Source of the DNA: CAZMZW01 sp963802275 | GTDB lineage: Bacteria > Chloroflexota > Anaerolineae > Anaerolineales > Anaerolineaceae | DNA: 64,000 bases | Reading direction: 5' to 3' | Assembly (NCBI GenBank): GCA_963802275.1 | Contig: CAWDIB010000006.1 | Span: 310,001 to 374,000, forward strand | Shown: positions 56,111 through 64,000 of the stretch, one piece after another | How positions within the stretch are numbered: the first letter of the stretch is position 1 | Layout of the letters: each line of letters opens with the position of its first letter | Notes under the pieces: model-generated | The model's input: only the letters and a program-made list of their open reading frames with translations | Told to the model about the DNA's origin: nothing | Databases searched by the model: none | Program-made: the position numbers and the translations under genes

Positions 56111-57394
56111 TTATCCTGCCCAATACCAATGTGAAAACAATATCAGAAAAAAAGCTTGCAGCGGTAAGAAAACACCTACAATGATCCTGTCAACCCAAAC
56201 CCGTTTCCCCCAAATGGCTAATAAAATAAAACAGGGGACCAGCATTAGGACAAATCTTTGCATTCCATATGTTCTCAGCCCAAGCAAAGGCGAGACAAAA
56301 CATAAGGCTGTAAAGAGGCTTAATGATGGCCTGAATTTTAAAATCACGATTATTACCAAAGGCAAGAACATAAAAGCCGAAAAAGTGTCAAAAATCTGCC
56401 AAAGGTTATCAATCTCTCCAGCTAAAATACTCCCCGAAATTTTGTGAAAACTGAAAATTGTTTGAAACAATTTGACCGGCCAATCCCACGAAAAGGTTCG
56501 TCCAGATACTTGCTGCGTATGAAAGTAGTAGAGCAAGTCGCCGGTTTTAAAATATGTAAATATCATGAAAGCCGCTATTCCTGTCAGTGAGAGTGCTGAA
56601 GCGAAGATGCCATTCAGCATTAAGTGTGCTTTGTGGAGGTTTTTCTTCAGCAGGGCTGATTGGCTTGCCAGATTCCAAGGTTTTGGAATGAATCGTATAT
56701 TATTTCGACTGAAGGCTTCAAATAAAATAAAAACAGGCAGAAAAACGCATTGAATTTTTGTGGCTGAAGCCAAAGCCCCTGCCAGCCCGGCCATAAACCA
56801 TTTCTCTTTTTTGGAATAATAAAAACACATCATAATGAACATCAATGCCAGGCTTTCTGCATAAACCGCTGAAAAAAAGAATGCCGTAGGGGCACTGGCC
56901 AGGTAAAAAACCGCTCTGGACGCAGTGCTTTCGCCAAATTCTTCTTTTGTAAATAAATATAGGTAGAATAGTGAAATCAAGAAAGAAAGATTTGGAATCA
57001 ATAATGCAGAGAAATAAAAATTATTTACTAACGAAAAAGTGAACCGAATCAATAATGGGTACAATGGCAGAAGAAGGAAAAGAGATTGGTTTGTGTATCC
57101 ATCCTTAGCGATCGTTAAGTAATGAATGCTGTCCCACCTGATTAAGCCATCCAAGATTAAATTGCCAGGGTTGAGTCGCACAAACATATTCATCGCTGAT
57201 GATACAGGGATAAGCGCCAATGAAAAATAAGTAATGACAACAACCATGAATCTTGTGATAAGGAAAGCGCCAAGAACAGATTTGACACAATCCCAATCGA
57301 CATTTGATAGTAATTTTTGAAATAAAGGTGGCAATGCGAGTTGTTTTCTTGGTTGCGTTTCTTCTCCCTTTTTCCGGGGCTGATTATTTTTCAT
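56111..57394 (-). CDS. PIG-V-like mannosyltransferase family membrane protein
   Basis: This GT-C-type enzyme uses a lipid-phosphate-sugar donor; PIG-V relatives transfer mannose. ATG 57394 has AAGGAG nine bases upstream. It is 427 residues with about ten spans after a basic cytosolic N-terminus. Just after the first span is GLIRWDSIHYLTIAKDGY, which is the PIG-V-type active-site motif (RWD-x-x-x-Y). AESLALMFIMMCFYYSKK follows. It sits between the full LCP gene and its remnant. Confidence 0.78.
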   Translation of the reverse strand: MKNNQPRKKGEETQPRKQLALPPLFQKLLSNVDWDCVKSVLGAFLITRFMVVVITYFSLALIPVSSAMNMFVRLNPGNLILDGLIRWDSIHYLTIAKDGYTNQSLFLLLPLYPLLIRFTFSLVNNFYFSALLIPNLSFLISLFYLYLFTKEEFGESTASRAVFYLASAPTAFFFSAVYAESLALMFIMMCFYYSKKEKWFMAGLAGALASATKIQCVFLPVFILFEAFSRNNIRFIPKPWNLASQSALLKKNLHKAHLMLNGIFASALSLTGIAAFMIFTYFKTGDLLYYFHTQQVSGRTFSWDWPVKLFQTIFSFHKISGSILAGEIDNLWQIFDTFSAFMFLPLVIIVILKFRPSLSLFTALCFVSPLLGLRTYGMQRFVLMLVPCFILLAIWGKRVWVDRIIVGVFLPLQAFFLILFSHWYWAG

Positions 57395-57731
57395 CCGATC
57401 TCCTTGCATTTTTTTTATTCGGTGTATAGACTGCAACCTGTGTAATTTATAACCAGCTGACTCAATCGAGTGCTAGTGTAACATTCCTTTTATGATTCCT
57501 GTCTCAATATAACATTTGGATATCGCCATTATTTTAACATCGCAGAAAACGGAAATACAAGATAAAGGTATTTTATGGGCTGATGGTTGAAGTGGTTTTA
57601 GGATATTTCACTATCCTATTGAGTAATTCTGGAAAAACAACAACACTTGGGAATGTATTTGCAAATCAATTAAATAAAAACCATCCATCCCGATCAAAAG
57701 AGGGATGGATGGAACTCATAATCACATGGGA
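57395..57731. other. Intergenic region between LCP and PIG-V-like genes
   Basis: No gene is supported. Apart from the terminator at 57670-57714, nothing structured was seen; the part next to the PIG-V-like gene is AT-rich and may hold its promoter. Confidence 0.4.
57670..57714 (-). terminator. Intrinsic terminator downstream of the LCP gene
   Basis: The arms 57702-57712 and 57681-57691 are an 11-base perfect inverted repeat (CCATCCATCCC) around a 10-base loop. On the minus strand TTTTTATTTAATT follows. It lies 18 bases after the LCP stop. Confidence 0.9.
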
Positions 57732-59144
57732 TTATGGCAGGGTATTATTCCTTGCCCAATCATTGCCCAGGTATACGATGATATCTGCGCCAATGTTGGG
57801 ATCGAATTTATTCCAGATGTTGGTTGCCTGCACCTTCATCAGGTCAGCCAGGGATTTTAGCGAGTAAGGTTTGGAGTTGTAGATTTCGATCGTGGTGATG
57901 GATAAATTCTGATTGACATTCTCCATCTGGATGATGTTCATGCCCTGGTCGCGCAGGTATTGCGCGGTGCGGTTGGCCAGTCCTTCCACGGTGGTACCGT
58001 TGCGAATGACGATGCGCGCCGCTTCATCCCGTACCAGGGTGGAGTTGGCTGCCGGTGAAGCCACCGGGGCCTGCGAACCGCCGGTGGAGAAGATGGTATC
58101 GCGTAGCTCGCGGATTTTATCGTTAATTGGGATGAGGATGTCCAACCCGGCCGGCGATTTGGCCGGGATCATCATGTTGTAATCGATCACGCCTTTTTTA
58201 AGGTTGCCCAGGTCCACCTGCAGGGCTAGCATCGCCAGTTGAAAGATTTCCTGGAAACTGGTCAGGTTGGTGCGGATGCCCGCGGAGAGCTGTTGGTAGA
58301 TTTCCTGTGCCTTCGGAATGAGACTGACAATTCGGTTATTCTCCAACAGCCGGTAGCGGAGGCCTTCGATCACCTGTTGCTGCCGTTTGGCTCTTCCAAT
58401 GTCACCCTCTTTGCCGGAATAGCGGTCACGCGCATAAGAAAGTGCCAGACCGCCCTTTAGTGTATACCACTGACCCGCTTTTAGAGTTTGCTTGTATTCG
58501 CTGCCCCAGTCTTGTACAACAACATCTTCGGTTGGTTTAACCGGGATACCATCAATAATATCGATCAATTTTATAAAAGCGCTGAAATCCACCTGTGCAT
58601 AATAATTAATGGGGACTCCCAACAATTGCTCAAGGGTATCGGTCGCCAACTGCGGCCCGCCTCCAGGAAGATGATTTGCTTCGCCCAGGTAGTAAGCCTC
58701 ATTGATTTTATGGTACCCATAATTGGGAATGTTCACCCACAGATCCCGCGGGACTGAAAGCATGCCAGCAGTCTTGGTCACCGGGTCCAGCGTCAGCAGG
58801 ATCATCGTATCGCTGCGCGGGGTTTCTTTTTTCTCCCAGTCGCGGTAATCGACACCCATGATCAGGATGGTTACGCGGCTGACCCCGTTCCACGGTTCCG
58901 CCGTGGATTTCTCCAGTTCAGCCGGTGCCAGCGCGGCACTTCCGTTTGTCCCGGCCAGTGATTGGTCCACCACCGGTGCCCCCGGTAAATTAAGCATGGT
59001 CATGCTGGAGGTGAAATTGCGCACAAAATTGTATGCCAGGAAAGCGGTGATGAAGGACAGCAGGATGAAGAGGATCAGGATCACCCTGGTCACCTGGTCC
59101 ATTAATTTGAATTTGGTTAAAAACCGCTCAAAAAAAGATTTCAT
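57732..59144 (-). CDS. LytR-CpsA-Psr (LCP) family glycopolymer transferase
   Basis: LCP proteins attach lipid-linked glycopolymers to peptidoglycan or glycoproteins outside the membrane. ATG 59144 gives 470 residues. The anchor span (about 17-39) is followed by the LCP core with TILIMGVDYRDWEKKETPRSD, SVPRDLWVNIPNYGYHKINEAY and YARDRYSGKEGDIGRAKRQQ, the Arg and Asp residues that bind pyrophosphate. A LytR_C domain (from about 375, ARIVIRNGTTVEGLANRTAQ) follows. The neighbours are GT-C and VanW genes, fitting envelope polymer assembly. A remnant of its 3' end lies at 55756. Confidence 0.92.
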   Translation of the reverse strand: MKSFFERFLTKFKLMDQVTRVILILFILLSFITAFLAYNFVRNFTSSMTMLNLPGAPVVDQSLAGTNGSAALAPAELEKSTAEPWNGVSRVTILIMGVDYRDWEKKETPRSDTMILLTLDPVTKTAGMLSVPRDLWVNIPNYGYHKINEAYYLGEANHLPGGGPQLATDTLEQLLGVPINYYAQVDFSAFIKLIDIIDGIPVKPTEDVVVQDWGSEYKQTLKAGQWYTLKGGLALSYARDRYSGKEGDIGRAKRQQQVIEGLRYRLLENNRIVSLIPKAQEIYQQLSAGIRTNLTSFQEIFQLAMLALQVDLGNLKKGVIDYNMMIPAKSPAGLDILIPINDKIRELRDTIFSTGGSQAPVASPAANSTLVRDEAARIVIRNGTTVEGLANRTAQYLRDQGMNIIQMENVNQNLSITTIEIYNSKPYSLKSLADLMKVQATNIWNKFDPNIGADIIVYLGNDWARNNTLP

Positions 59145-59214
59145 CAATTAAAAGAATAGCTCGCTTTCAAAGCAGGTTATTTATTAATAGTAGCAAGAGA
59201 CGTACCAGATTGAA

Positions 59215-59445
59215 TTATTTGCCGCTTTTCGGCTCCGGGGGAGGGACAGGCAGATCGGAATTCTTGGTTTTCGCCCATTTGTCACCCTCGTCGATCAACA
59301 TGATGGGAATGTCCTTGACGATGGGGTATTTCCGGTCGCAGTCCTGGCAGATCAGCCAGCTGTCTTTATACAGTTTCAGCAGCCCGTCTTTTTCGCGCAC
59401 ACAATTGGGGCAGCGCAGAATATCCAGCAATTCCTTCTTTACCAT
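59215..59445 (-). CDS. Trm112-like zinc-binding protein
   Basis: A 76-residue protein, MVKKELLDILRCPNCVRE onward, with ICQDCDRKYPIVKDIPIML. The two CxxC pairs and the PIVxxIPxML motif are the Trm112 family signature. GGAGG lies seven bases before ATG 59445; the longer frame is not supported. In bacteria this family often accompanies methyltransferases, but none is adjacent here. Confidence 0.88.
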   Translation of the reverse strand: MVKKELLDILRCPNCVREKDGLLKLYKDSWLICQDCDRKYPIVKDIPIMLIDEGDKWAKTKNSDLPVPPPEPKSGK

Positions 59446-59509
59446 GGTTCCTCCGAAACGGTTTTCAATGGGCAAATTTTACCACTTTGAATTTTTAATT
59501 AAAGGGAAA

Positions 59510-61360
59510 TTAGGGCGTCTCGAAATTCGGTATGCCTTCGGTTCCCGGCCCGTATTCATAAATGGCTCGCCACGGCTCGTAATGGGTGTTGAACCTATCC
59601 TGGAACCGGATGGAGTTGTCCTGGTTGTATACCAGCCTGGCCACGGATACGTCCGCTCCCTGGGCTTCCCAGTCCACCTGCTTGATCTCGCCCTTTTTCA
59701 GCGAAGTGTTTTCGCGGTAGAGGGGTTTGGGCGGCTCCACCAGGTTGGTTGGACCGCTGCTGTTCCACGTCACCCTGCGCCCGTCCCTGGAGGAATAAAA
59801 CTTCCAGGTCAGCGTGCTGTTTTGGGGCGAGACATAAGTTTCCATAAGCAGCCAGTAAGGGGTATCGTTGGTGAATTTCAGGTCCACCATCGGCACATAA
59901 ACGGTGGCGTCCAGCCCTGCCAGGCGGCTGTTGAGGCGGTTGCCGTATTCCTTTTCATAGTATTTCACCCGGTAGGCGTGCGGGTGGCGTTCGGTGACGG
60001 GCAAACCGCTGAAGAAGGCGGCCCGGAACAGGGCGGTGCTCACCTGGCAGACTCCCCCGCCCACCCCCTGGATGGTTTGCCCGTTAAAGATGATCAATGC
60101 TTCGGCGTAACCGTTGTTTAAGCTCACTTCGCCCATCGCGCGCGCCATGGAAAAATTTTCCCCTGGCGCTATCAACAGCCCGTGAAAGCGGCTGGCAGCC
60201 GTCTGTATGTTTTGCACCCTTTCCTTCGAGGACCCATAAAAATAAGAGACCTCGCTGCGTACTAATTCGCGGATGCCCAGTTGCTCTCCCCCGGCATCGT
60301 TTTTAACGGCCGGTTCGCTGATATCAAATTCGAGCGGGATGCTTCGTTTTCCCTCTGCCACTCCTTTTTGGATGGCGGTCATGCTCTTAACTGCATTCAA
60401 AGTTCGTCCGCTTGCAGACGGCTGGATCATTTCCAGCAGGCGGGTGTCGTCGTTGAAGGTGAAACGCGCATTTTCCGCCGGGCGGTTTATTTCACCCGCA
60501 ATAGCAAGCAGGACGCTGTTGAGAATTTGTTCATTGAATTTGACTTCAAAAGATGTCTTGTCGTTGGCTTTCACTCTGTTAAAGGTCAGCATGCCTGCCA
60601 ATTCGTCCGGGGTGAACCTCCAGCTTCGGCTGGTGGTTTCCCCATCTCCTGCTGCTGTCAATGTCAACGGACCGGATAAAATGGCCTGGGCTGCCGCTGC
60701 GTAACTGGATGCGTCCAGCACTTCCGGCTTGCTTTCGTGCACCACCAGCGGGAGGATGCCCTCCTCTTGGTTCAGCACACTTTTTGAGATCAATGCAATA
60801 CTGGCGGGGATGTCCACAAAATAGCCGCTCTGGCCTGGGATGGCCACAATTTGTACCCCTTGTACTTTTAATTCGGCTTCGCGGGCAGGCCGGTTGATCT
60901 CCTGGCTGATGTTTTCCAGGTATTGATAAGCCGCTTTTTGATTGAATTGATACACCGGCGCAATGGAGTGGCTTCCGCTGAGGACTTTGATCAGGTCGCC
61001 TGCCCGCTGGTCCATTGGTCCGCTGCGTCCGACCGCATAAGCGTTCAACAGGGTTGAACCGGGATCAAAGCTGATCCCCAGCTGGGCTGGGTTGATACTC
61101 CATGTATTTCCCTGGAATAGGAGCTGTATGCTGGTTTGCTGGGGAAAGGCAGTTCCATCAACCATCTTGAGCAGGGCCTGGTTGACTTCCATCCCGCCCA
61201 GGTCAATCCCATTGATGTGTACTCCGGGATAGATGCGTCCGGAATAAAAGACTTGTAATCCAATCCAGATCAATCCTGTCACCAGCGCGAATAGTATCAT
61301 CCCTCCAAGGACGGATTGAATTGCCTGGGGCACAAATTTGGATAAGTTTTGCTTCTCCAT
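59510..61360 (-). CDS. VanW family protein (peptidoglycan-associated, YoaR-like)
   Basis: A 616-residue secreted or membrane-anchored protein with one N-terminal span (about 15-37). Residues 40-330 hold two repeats of the PG-binding_4 type (GVHINGIDLGGM, LLNAYAVGRSGP). The VanW domain lies near 370-510 with GENFSMARAMGEVSLNNGYA and QGVGGGVCQVSTALFRAAF, then NGAVNAR-like loops. The C-terminal part resembles a G5-type domain. It probably acts in the cell wall, but the exact role of the family is not known. Confidence 0.9.
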   Translation of the reverse strand: MEKQNLSKFVPQAIQSVLGGMILFALVTGLIWIGLQVFYSGRIYPGVHINGIDLGGMEVNQALLKMVDGTAFPQQTSIQLLFQGNTWSINPAQLGISFDPGSTLLNAYAVGRSGPMDQRAGDLIKVLSGSHSIAPVYQFNQKAAYQYLENISQEINRPAREAELKVQGVQIVAIPGQSGYFVDIPASIALISKSVLNQEEGILPLVVHESKPEVLDASSYAAAAQAILSGPLTLTAAGDGETTSRSWRFTPDELAGMLTFNRVKANDKTSFEVKFNEQILNSVLLAIAGEINRPAENARFTFNDDTRLLEMIQPSASGRTLNAVKSMTAIQKGVAEGKRSIPLEFDISEPAVKNDAGGEQLGIRELVRSEVSYFYGSSKERVQNIQTAASRFHGLLIAPGENFSMARAMGEVSLNNGYAEALIIFNGQTIQGVGGGVCQVSTALFRAAFFSGLPVTERHPHAYRVKYYEKEYGNRLNSRLAGLDATVYVPMVDLKFTNDTPYWLLMETYVSPQNSTLTWKFYSSRDGRRVTWNSSGPTNLVEPPKPLYRENTSLKKGEIKQVDWEAQGADVSVARLVYNQDNSIRFQDRFNTHYEPWRAIYEYGPGTEGIPNFETP

Positions 61361-61480
61361 GAGGCTGATGGCTCTATATATTAATGATTATAAAGCACGG
61401 AATTAATAGACGTTTTTTGATAATACGAAAAGAGAAAATAGGGTTTTATTATTTATAATTGGATTGCCTTTTTTATCCAC

Positions 61481-63565
61481 ATGACTTGGAAGAGAAAAAT
61501 ATCAAGTATGGGCTTTGACCTTAAGAAGACACGTTTTCAAATAATTATCGACGGGCTTTTGTCCCCCAGGTATTATCCAGCATTTCTTTTTTTTATCACT
61601 TACCTTGCCTACGGGATTTTTATTCCATTTCTCGGTTTTTATGGAGATGATTTCAGCTTGGCTTGGTTGGCTTATAAAGTTGGTTCCCTTGATCCTTTTT
61701 TCCTTATTTATCGGCCAATTCTTCGCCAATTTTTTTATCTGGTTACGGGCATAATTTCACCTTCGGTTATCCAATGGCATTTGGTTTTTACTTTTATCAG
61801 GTATCTGCTTGCTTTACAGATTTTTTATCTTTTTAGATCCATAAAAGCGATCGATACACGAGCTCCTTATTGGATAAGTTTGCTATTTCTGATTTACCCA
61901 GGAGCATTGATTTTTTACCAGCCAGTCACTTTCACAACCTTGTTTTTGGTATTCATTTTCTTAATCACGTCATTTTGGTGCACCGTAAAGAGCATGGAAG
62001 AAAAAAAGAGGTCTTGGATCTATGTGGTATTGAGTCTGATATTCCAGGTTTTGAATTTAATCACTCTTGAATATTTTTATTTTCTTGATCTATTAAGATA
62101 TGTAATCATCTGGTTTGGGGTGAGTGAAAAGGATATGAAAACAAGGTTGAAAAAGACGCTAATAAAATCCGCCCCATTTCTTGTTGTCTTTACAGTTGTA
62201 TCCATTTATCGGATAATCAATGTGGCGCAAATCGTCTCTTACCAACCAGCATTAATTCAAGATTTTACTTCCAACCCATTTAATGCTTTTCTGAAATTAA
62301 TCTCCAATGCCGGGCGTGATATGTTTAACTTGGGTATAAGGGTATGGATATCGATTTTTCAACCCCAGGTATATTTAGCTCAACAAGGAAAAACAACTTC
62401 CATCTTTTACCTTTTCTTAATCGCGTTTTCTGGAATTGTAATGTTCTATTATTTCTCAAGAGTATTTCCCTTGCCCGCTTTCAAAAAAGAAAAGTTAAAA
62501 AAAAGCAATTATTTTCTAGTCCTCGTCGGTCTTTTCGCATTATTTTTGGGCGGATTATCACCCTGGATGGCGAATTTGGAGACTTCCATTGACCCGGTTA
62601 TTAAGAATCGTTTCTCTCTTTCATTTGCTCCTGGAGCGGCATTGCTGGTTTCGGGATTATTATTGCTATCAAGAAAATCAAAAATTCCTTTGATAATAAT
62701 AGCCATGATCAGTGCTTTTTCAATCGGCACTCATGTTCTAGTCGCCAATCAGTTTCGCTATGATTGGATTGAACAAAAAAGGTTTTATTGGCAAATGGCT
62801 TGGCGTTTTCCGACCTTGTCAGTCCCAACCACCATCATCGCTGACCACTCCACAGTTAATATCGGTGCTGAGAATCCGATTTCTGCAGCCATCAACTGGA
62901 TGTATTTTCATGAAGGTTTTGGAAGAACGCAGAATCAAGCCGGTTATTATCTGCTTTATAACGAAGCCAGAATAAAAGCAGAACTTAATGACCTCCAGAC
63001 GCCATTGCCGCCCATGAATACAGGGTTGATTGGGCGCGGCTCGTATGAGCAGTACCATTTGCTGGCACTGGAAAATTACCAGGGATGTATGCGGGTGTTG
63101 GACCCGCTGACATCACCTTTGGATGAATCACTGCCTGCCTACCTCAAGCGCGCGGTGGTTGTATCCGACCTCAACTGTGAATATATAGATGATCCATCCC
63201 ATCCTGCGCTCATGGATCCGAATATCTTTGGGCCTGAACCGCAACATGAGTGGTGCTATTACTTCCAAAAGGCGGACCTGGCGCGCAGCCGCAGGCAATG
63301 GGCTGAAATGCTGCAATTGAAATCCACGGCGGAGCAGAAAGGTTACTTCCCGCAAAATGCGCAGGAAAAGATGGTTTTTTTGTATGCCCATATTGGCAGC
63401 GGAGATTACCAATCGGCATTAGCCCTTAGCCGGGAGCTTTCCGCTGAAGGGGCGGATCATACCAAGATGATCTGTAAGATTTGGGAAAAGATGGGTCAGG
63501 AACAGTTGGCTATACCCTTGGAAACCAGGAATATCGTTGTGATGGAATTTTCCTGCTCATCTTAG
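61481..63565 (+). CDS. Large polytopic membrane protein (GT-C-like), paralogue of 41532-43547
   Basis: A 694-residue protein with about ten to twelve spans; ATG 61508 is an alternative start. After the first span LGFYGDDFSLAWL repeats the acidic pair seen in its paralogue. The C-terminal soluble domain has GPEPQHEWCYYFQKADLARS and helical repeats. The DNA is AT-rich up to about 63000 and then clearly GC-richer. It is divergent from the VanW gene with a 120-base gap. Confidence 0.65.
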   Translation: MTWKRKISSMGFDLKKTRFQIIIDGLLSPRYYPAFLFFITYLAYGIFIPFLGFYGDDFSLAWLAYKVGSLDPFFLIYRPILRQFFYLVTGIISPSVIQWHLVFTFIRYLLALQIFYLFRSIKAIDTRAPYWISLLFLIYPGALIFYQPVTFTTLFLVFIFLITSFWCTVKSMEEKKRSWIYVVLSLIFQVLNLITLEYFYFLDLLRYVIIWFGVSEKDMKTRLKKTLIKSAPFLVVFTVVSIYRIINVAQIVSYQPALIQDFTSNPFNAFLKLISNAGRDMFNLGIRVWISIFQPQVYLAQQGKTTSIFYLFLIAFSGIVMFYYFSRVFPLPAFKKEKLKKSNYFLVLVGLFALFLGGLSPWMANLETSIDPVIKNRFSLSFAPGAALLVSGLLLLSRKSKIPLIIIAMISAFSIGTHVLVANQFRYDWIEQKRFYWQMAWRFPTLSVPTTIIADHSTVNIGAENPISAAINWMYFHEGFGRTQNQAGYYLLYNEARIKAELNDLQTPLPPMNTGLIGRGSYEQYHLLALENYQGCMRVLDPLTSPLDESLPAYLKRAVVVSDLNCEYIDDPSHPALMDPNIFGPEPQHEWCYYFQKADLARSRRQWAEMLQLKSTAEQKGYFPQNAQEKMVFLYAHIGSGDYQSALALSRELSAEGADHTKMICKIWEKMGQEQLAIPLETRNIVVMEFSCSS

Positions 63566-63677
63566 AGTGAATTGACATTGAATTTGAAAAAGATGAACCA
63601 TTGACCTGGTTTCAGAACCAATTTGGGATAAAAGAGGGCAAATACATGATTAAGTGTTGTGATTTTGCCTTTTTCCC

Positions 63678-63706
63678 TTGACAATCCGGCTGGCACCGTT
63701 TAGAAT
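63678..63706 (+). promoter_or_regulatory. rRNA promoter P1
   Basis: A perfect TTGACA (63678-63683) and TAGAAT (63701-63706) are 17 bases apart. It precedes the 16S gene by about 280 bases and matches the strong type used for rRNA operons. Confidence 0.85.
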
Positions 63707-63851
63707 CTATCCACATTCATAACCAGTTTTGCGAAAAAGCAAAACATTTACATCTGAATCACGTCGGCAGGAACGTAGGCCCGGAAAAGAAACAAAGAGC
63801 CGGTGTTATCCTTGCAAGAAAAAGGAGAACATCGGTTTTGTATCTTTGCCC

Positions 63852-63880
63852 TTGACAAGACCGGGCGCAGCAGGTAAAAT
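63852..63880 (+). promoter_or_regulatory. rRNA promoter P2
   Basis: A perfect TTGACA (63852-63857) and TAAAAT (63875-63880) are again 17 bases apart. It lies about 100 bases before the 16S gene. Confidence 0.85.
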
Positions 63881-63962
63881 CCTGTCCCGCTTTGATAGAC
63901 AGAACTTTAACAACTGAAGAGTGAAAGGTAAGTGAGCCCACGTTCTTTTTTTTTCCGTAATG

Positions 63963-63978
63963 TTCACCGCAAGGTGAA
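63963..63978 (+). other. GCAA-tetraloop hairpin in the 16S leader
   Basis: TTCACC-GCAA-GGTGAA forms a six-pair stem with a GNRA loop just before the 16S 5' end. It may be part of the processing or antitermination leader; no function is proven. Confidence 0.5.
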
Positions 63979-63980
63979 AA

Positions 63981-64000
63981 TTTTTGCGGAGAGTTTGATC
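63981..64000 (+). rRNA. 16S rRNA gene, 5' end only
   Basis: The window ends in AGAGTTTGATC (63990-64000), the universally conserved start of 16S rRNA (positions 8-18 of the E. coli molecule). The upstream tandem promoters agree. The exact 5' end is a few bases uncertain and the gene continues outside the window. Confidence 0.93.

Larger units (their letters stand above)
63566..63980. other. rRNA operon upstream region and leader
   Basis: No gene is supported in these 415 bases. They hold two tandem promoters and a leader with a GCAA-loop hairpin. Both promoters are preceded by a similar TTTGCC(T/C) word, so the second may be a duplication of the first. Confidence 0.7.

Noticed and set aside
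55848..56447. A 199-codon plus-strand frame overlapping the LCP remnant and the PIG-V-like gene end
   Set aside because: It is antisense to both and the product has no recognisable features; the minus-strand reading explains the region.

Overview
The window looks like a chromosomal piece of a Chloroflexota bacterium, most likely Anaerolineae. The clues are proteobacteria-like tRNA-tuf-secE-nusG-rplKAJL synteny, ribonuclease J, no recognisable LPS genes, many polytopic GT-C-like proteins, and a DipZ-type CcdA-thioredoxin fusion. The taxonomic call is inference from gene content only. Base composition is patchy: AT-rich at about 1-6.5 kb, in parts of 39-43 kb and at about 50-57 and 61-63 kb, and GC-rich elsewhere. 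The right edge enters a 16S rRNA gene.

Layout. 1-6.5 kb: a BMP-type nucleoside ABC transporter (lipoprotein, double ATPase, two permeases) plus an ADP-ribosylglycohydrolase, behind a promoter with tandem TTACGTAA palindromes. 6.5-12.8 kb (minus strand): an HTH gene, then the translation/transcription cluster tRNA-Thr, tRNA-Tyr, tRNA-Thr, tuf, rpmG, tRNA-Trp, secE, nusG, rplK, rplA, L10 leader with attenuator, rplJ, rplL and terminator; rpoBC do not follow. 12.8-14.3 kb: a membrane glycosyltransferase-like gene. 14.4-19 kb: a partner-switching module (STAS antagonist, RsbW-type kinase, 1268-residue multi-GAF PP2C phosphatase). 19-25 kb: two unknown genes, an MBL-fold protein, a small unknown, mutY, pcm, ribonuclease J, cutA. 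25.6-35.3 kb: small membrane proteins, a thioredoxin lipoprotein with a DipZ-like protein, a truncated cutA copy, an esterase-like lipoprotein, a GH10 xylanase, an LLM flavin oxidoreductase. 35.3-37.1 kb: dnaA and a candidate oriC. 37-63.6 kb: an envelope region with a flippase/FAD-oxidoreductase fusion, four SGNH-like proteins, a Dlt-like acylation operon (acetyl-CoA-synthetase-like ligase, carrier protein, MBOAT, SGNH), several GT-C-like proteins, LCP, Trm112-like and VanW proteins, with fmdB and hutU in between. 63.6-64 kb: tandem rRNA promoters and the 16S start.

The most interesting system is the 39.5-48 kb acylation locus. It has the architecture of dlt (ligase, carrier protein, MBOAT, SGNH), but the ligase resembles acetyl-CoA synthetase rather than a D-alanine ligase. 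This suggests carrier-protein-borne acetyl or another short acyl group is moved across the membrane onto an envelope glycopolymer. Nearby GT-C proteins, a flippase-like protein and an LCP glycopolymer ligase would fit assembly of that polymer.

Caveat: at least nine genes carry one-base frameshifts, and in almost every case adding or removing a single base in a short homopolymer restores a family-typical protein. Most are therefore probably sequencing or assembly errors rather than real pseudogenes. The first 2.9 kb is worst affected.
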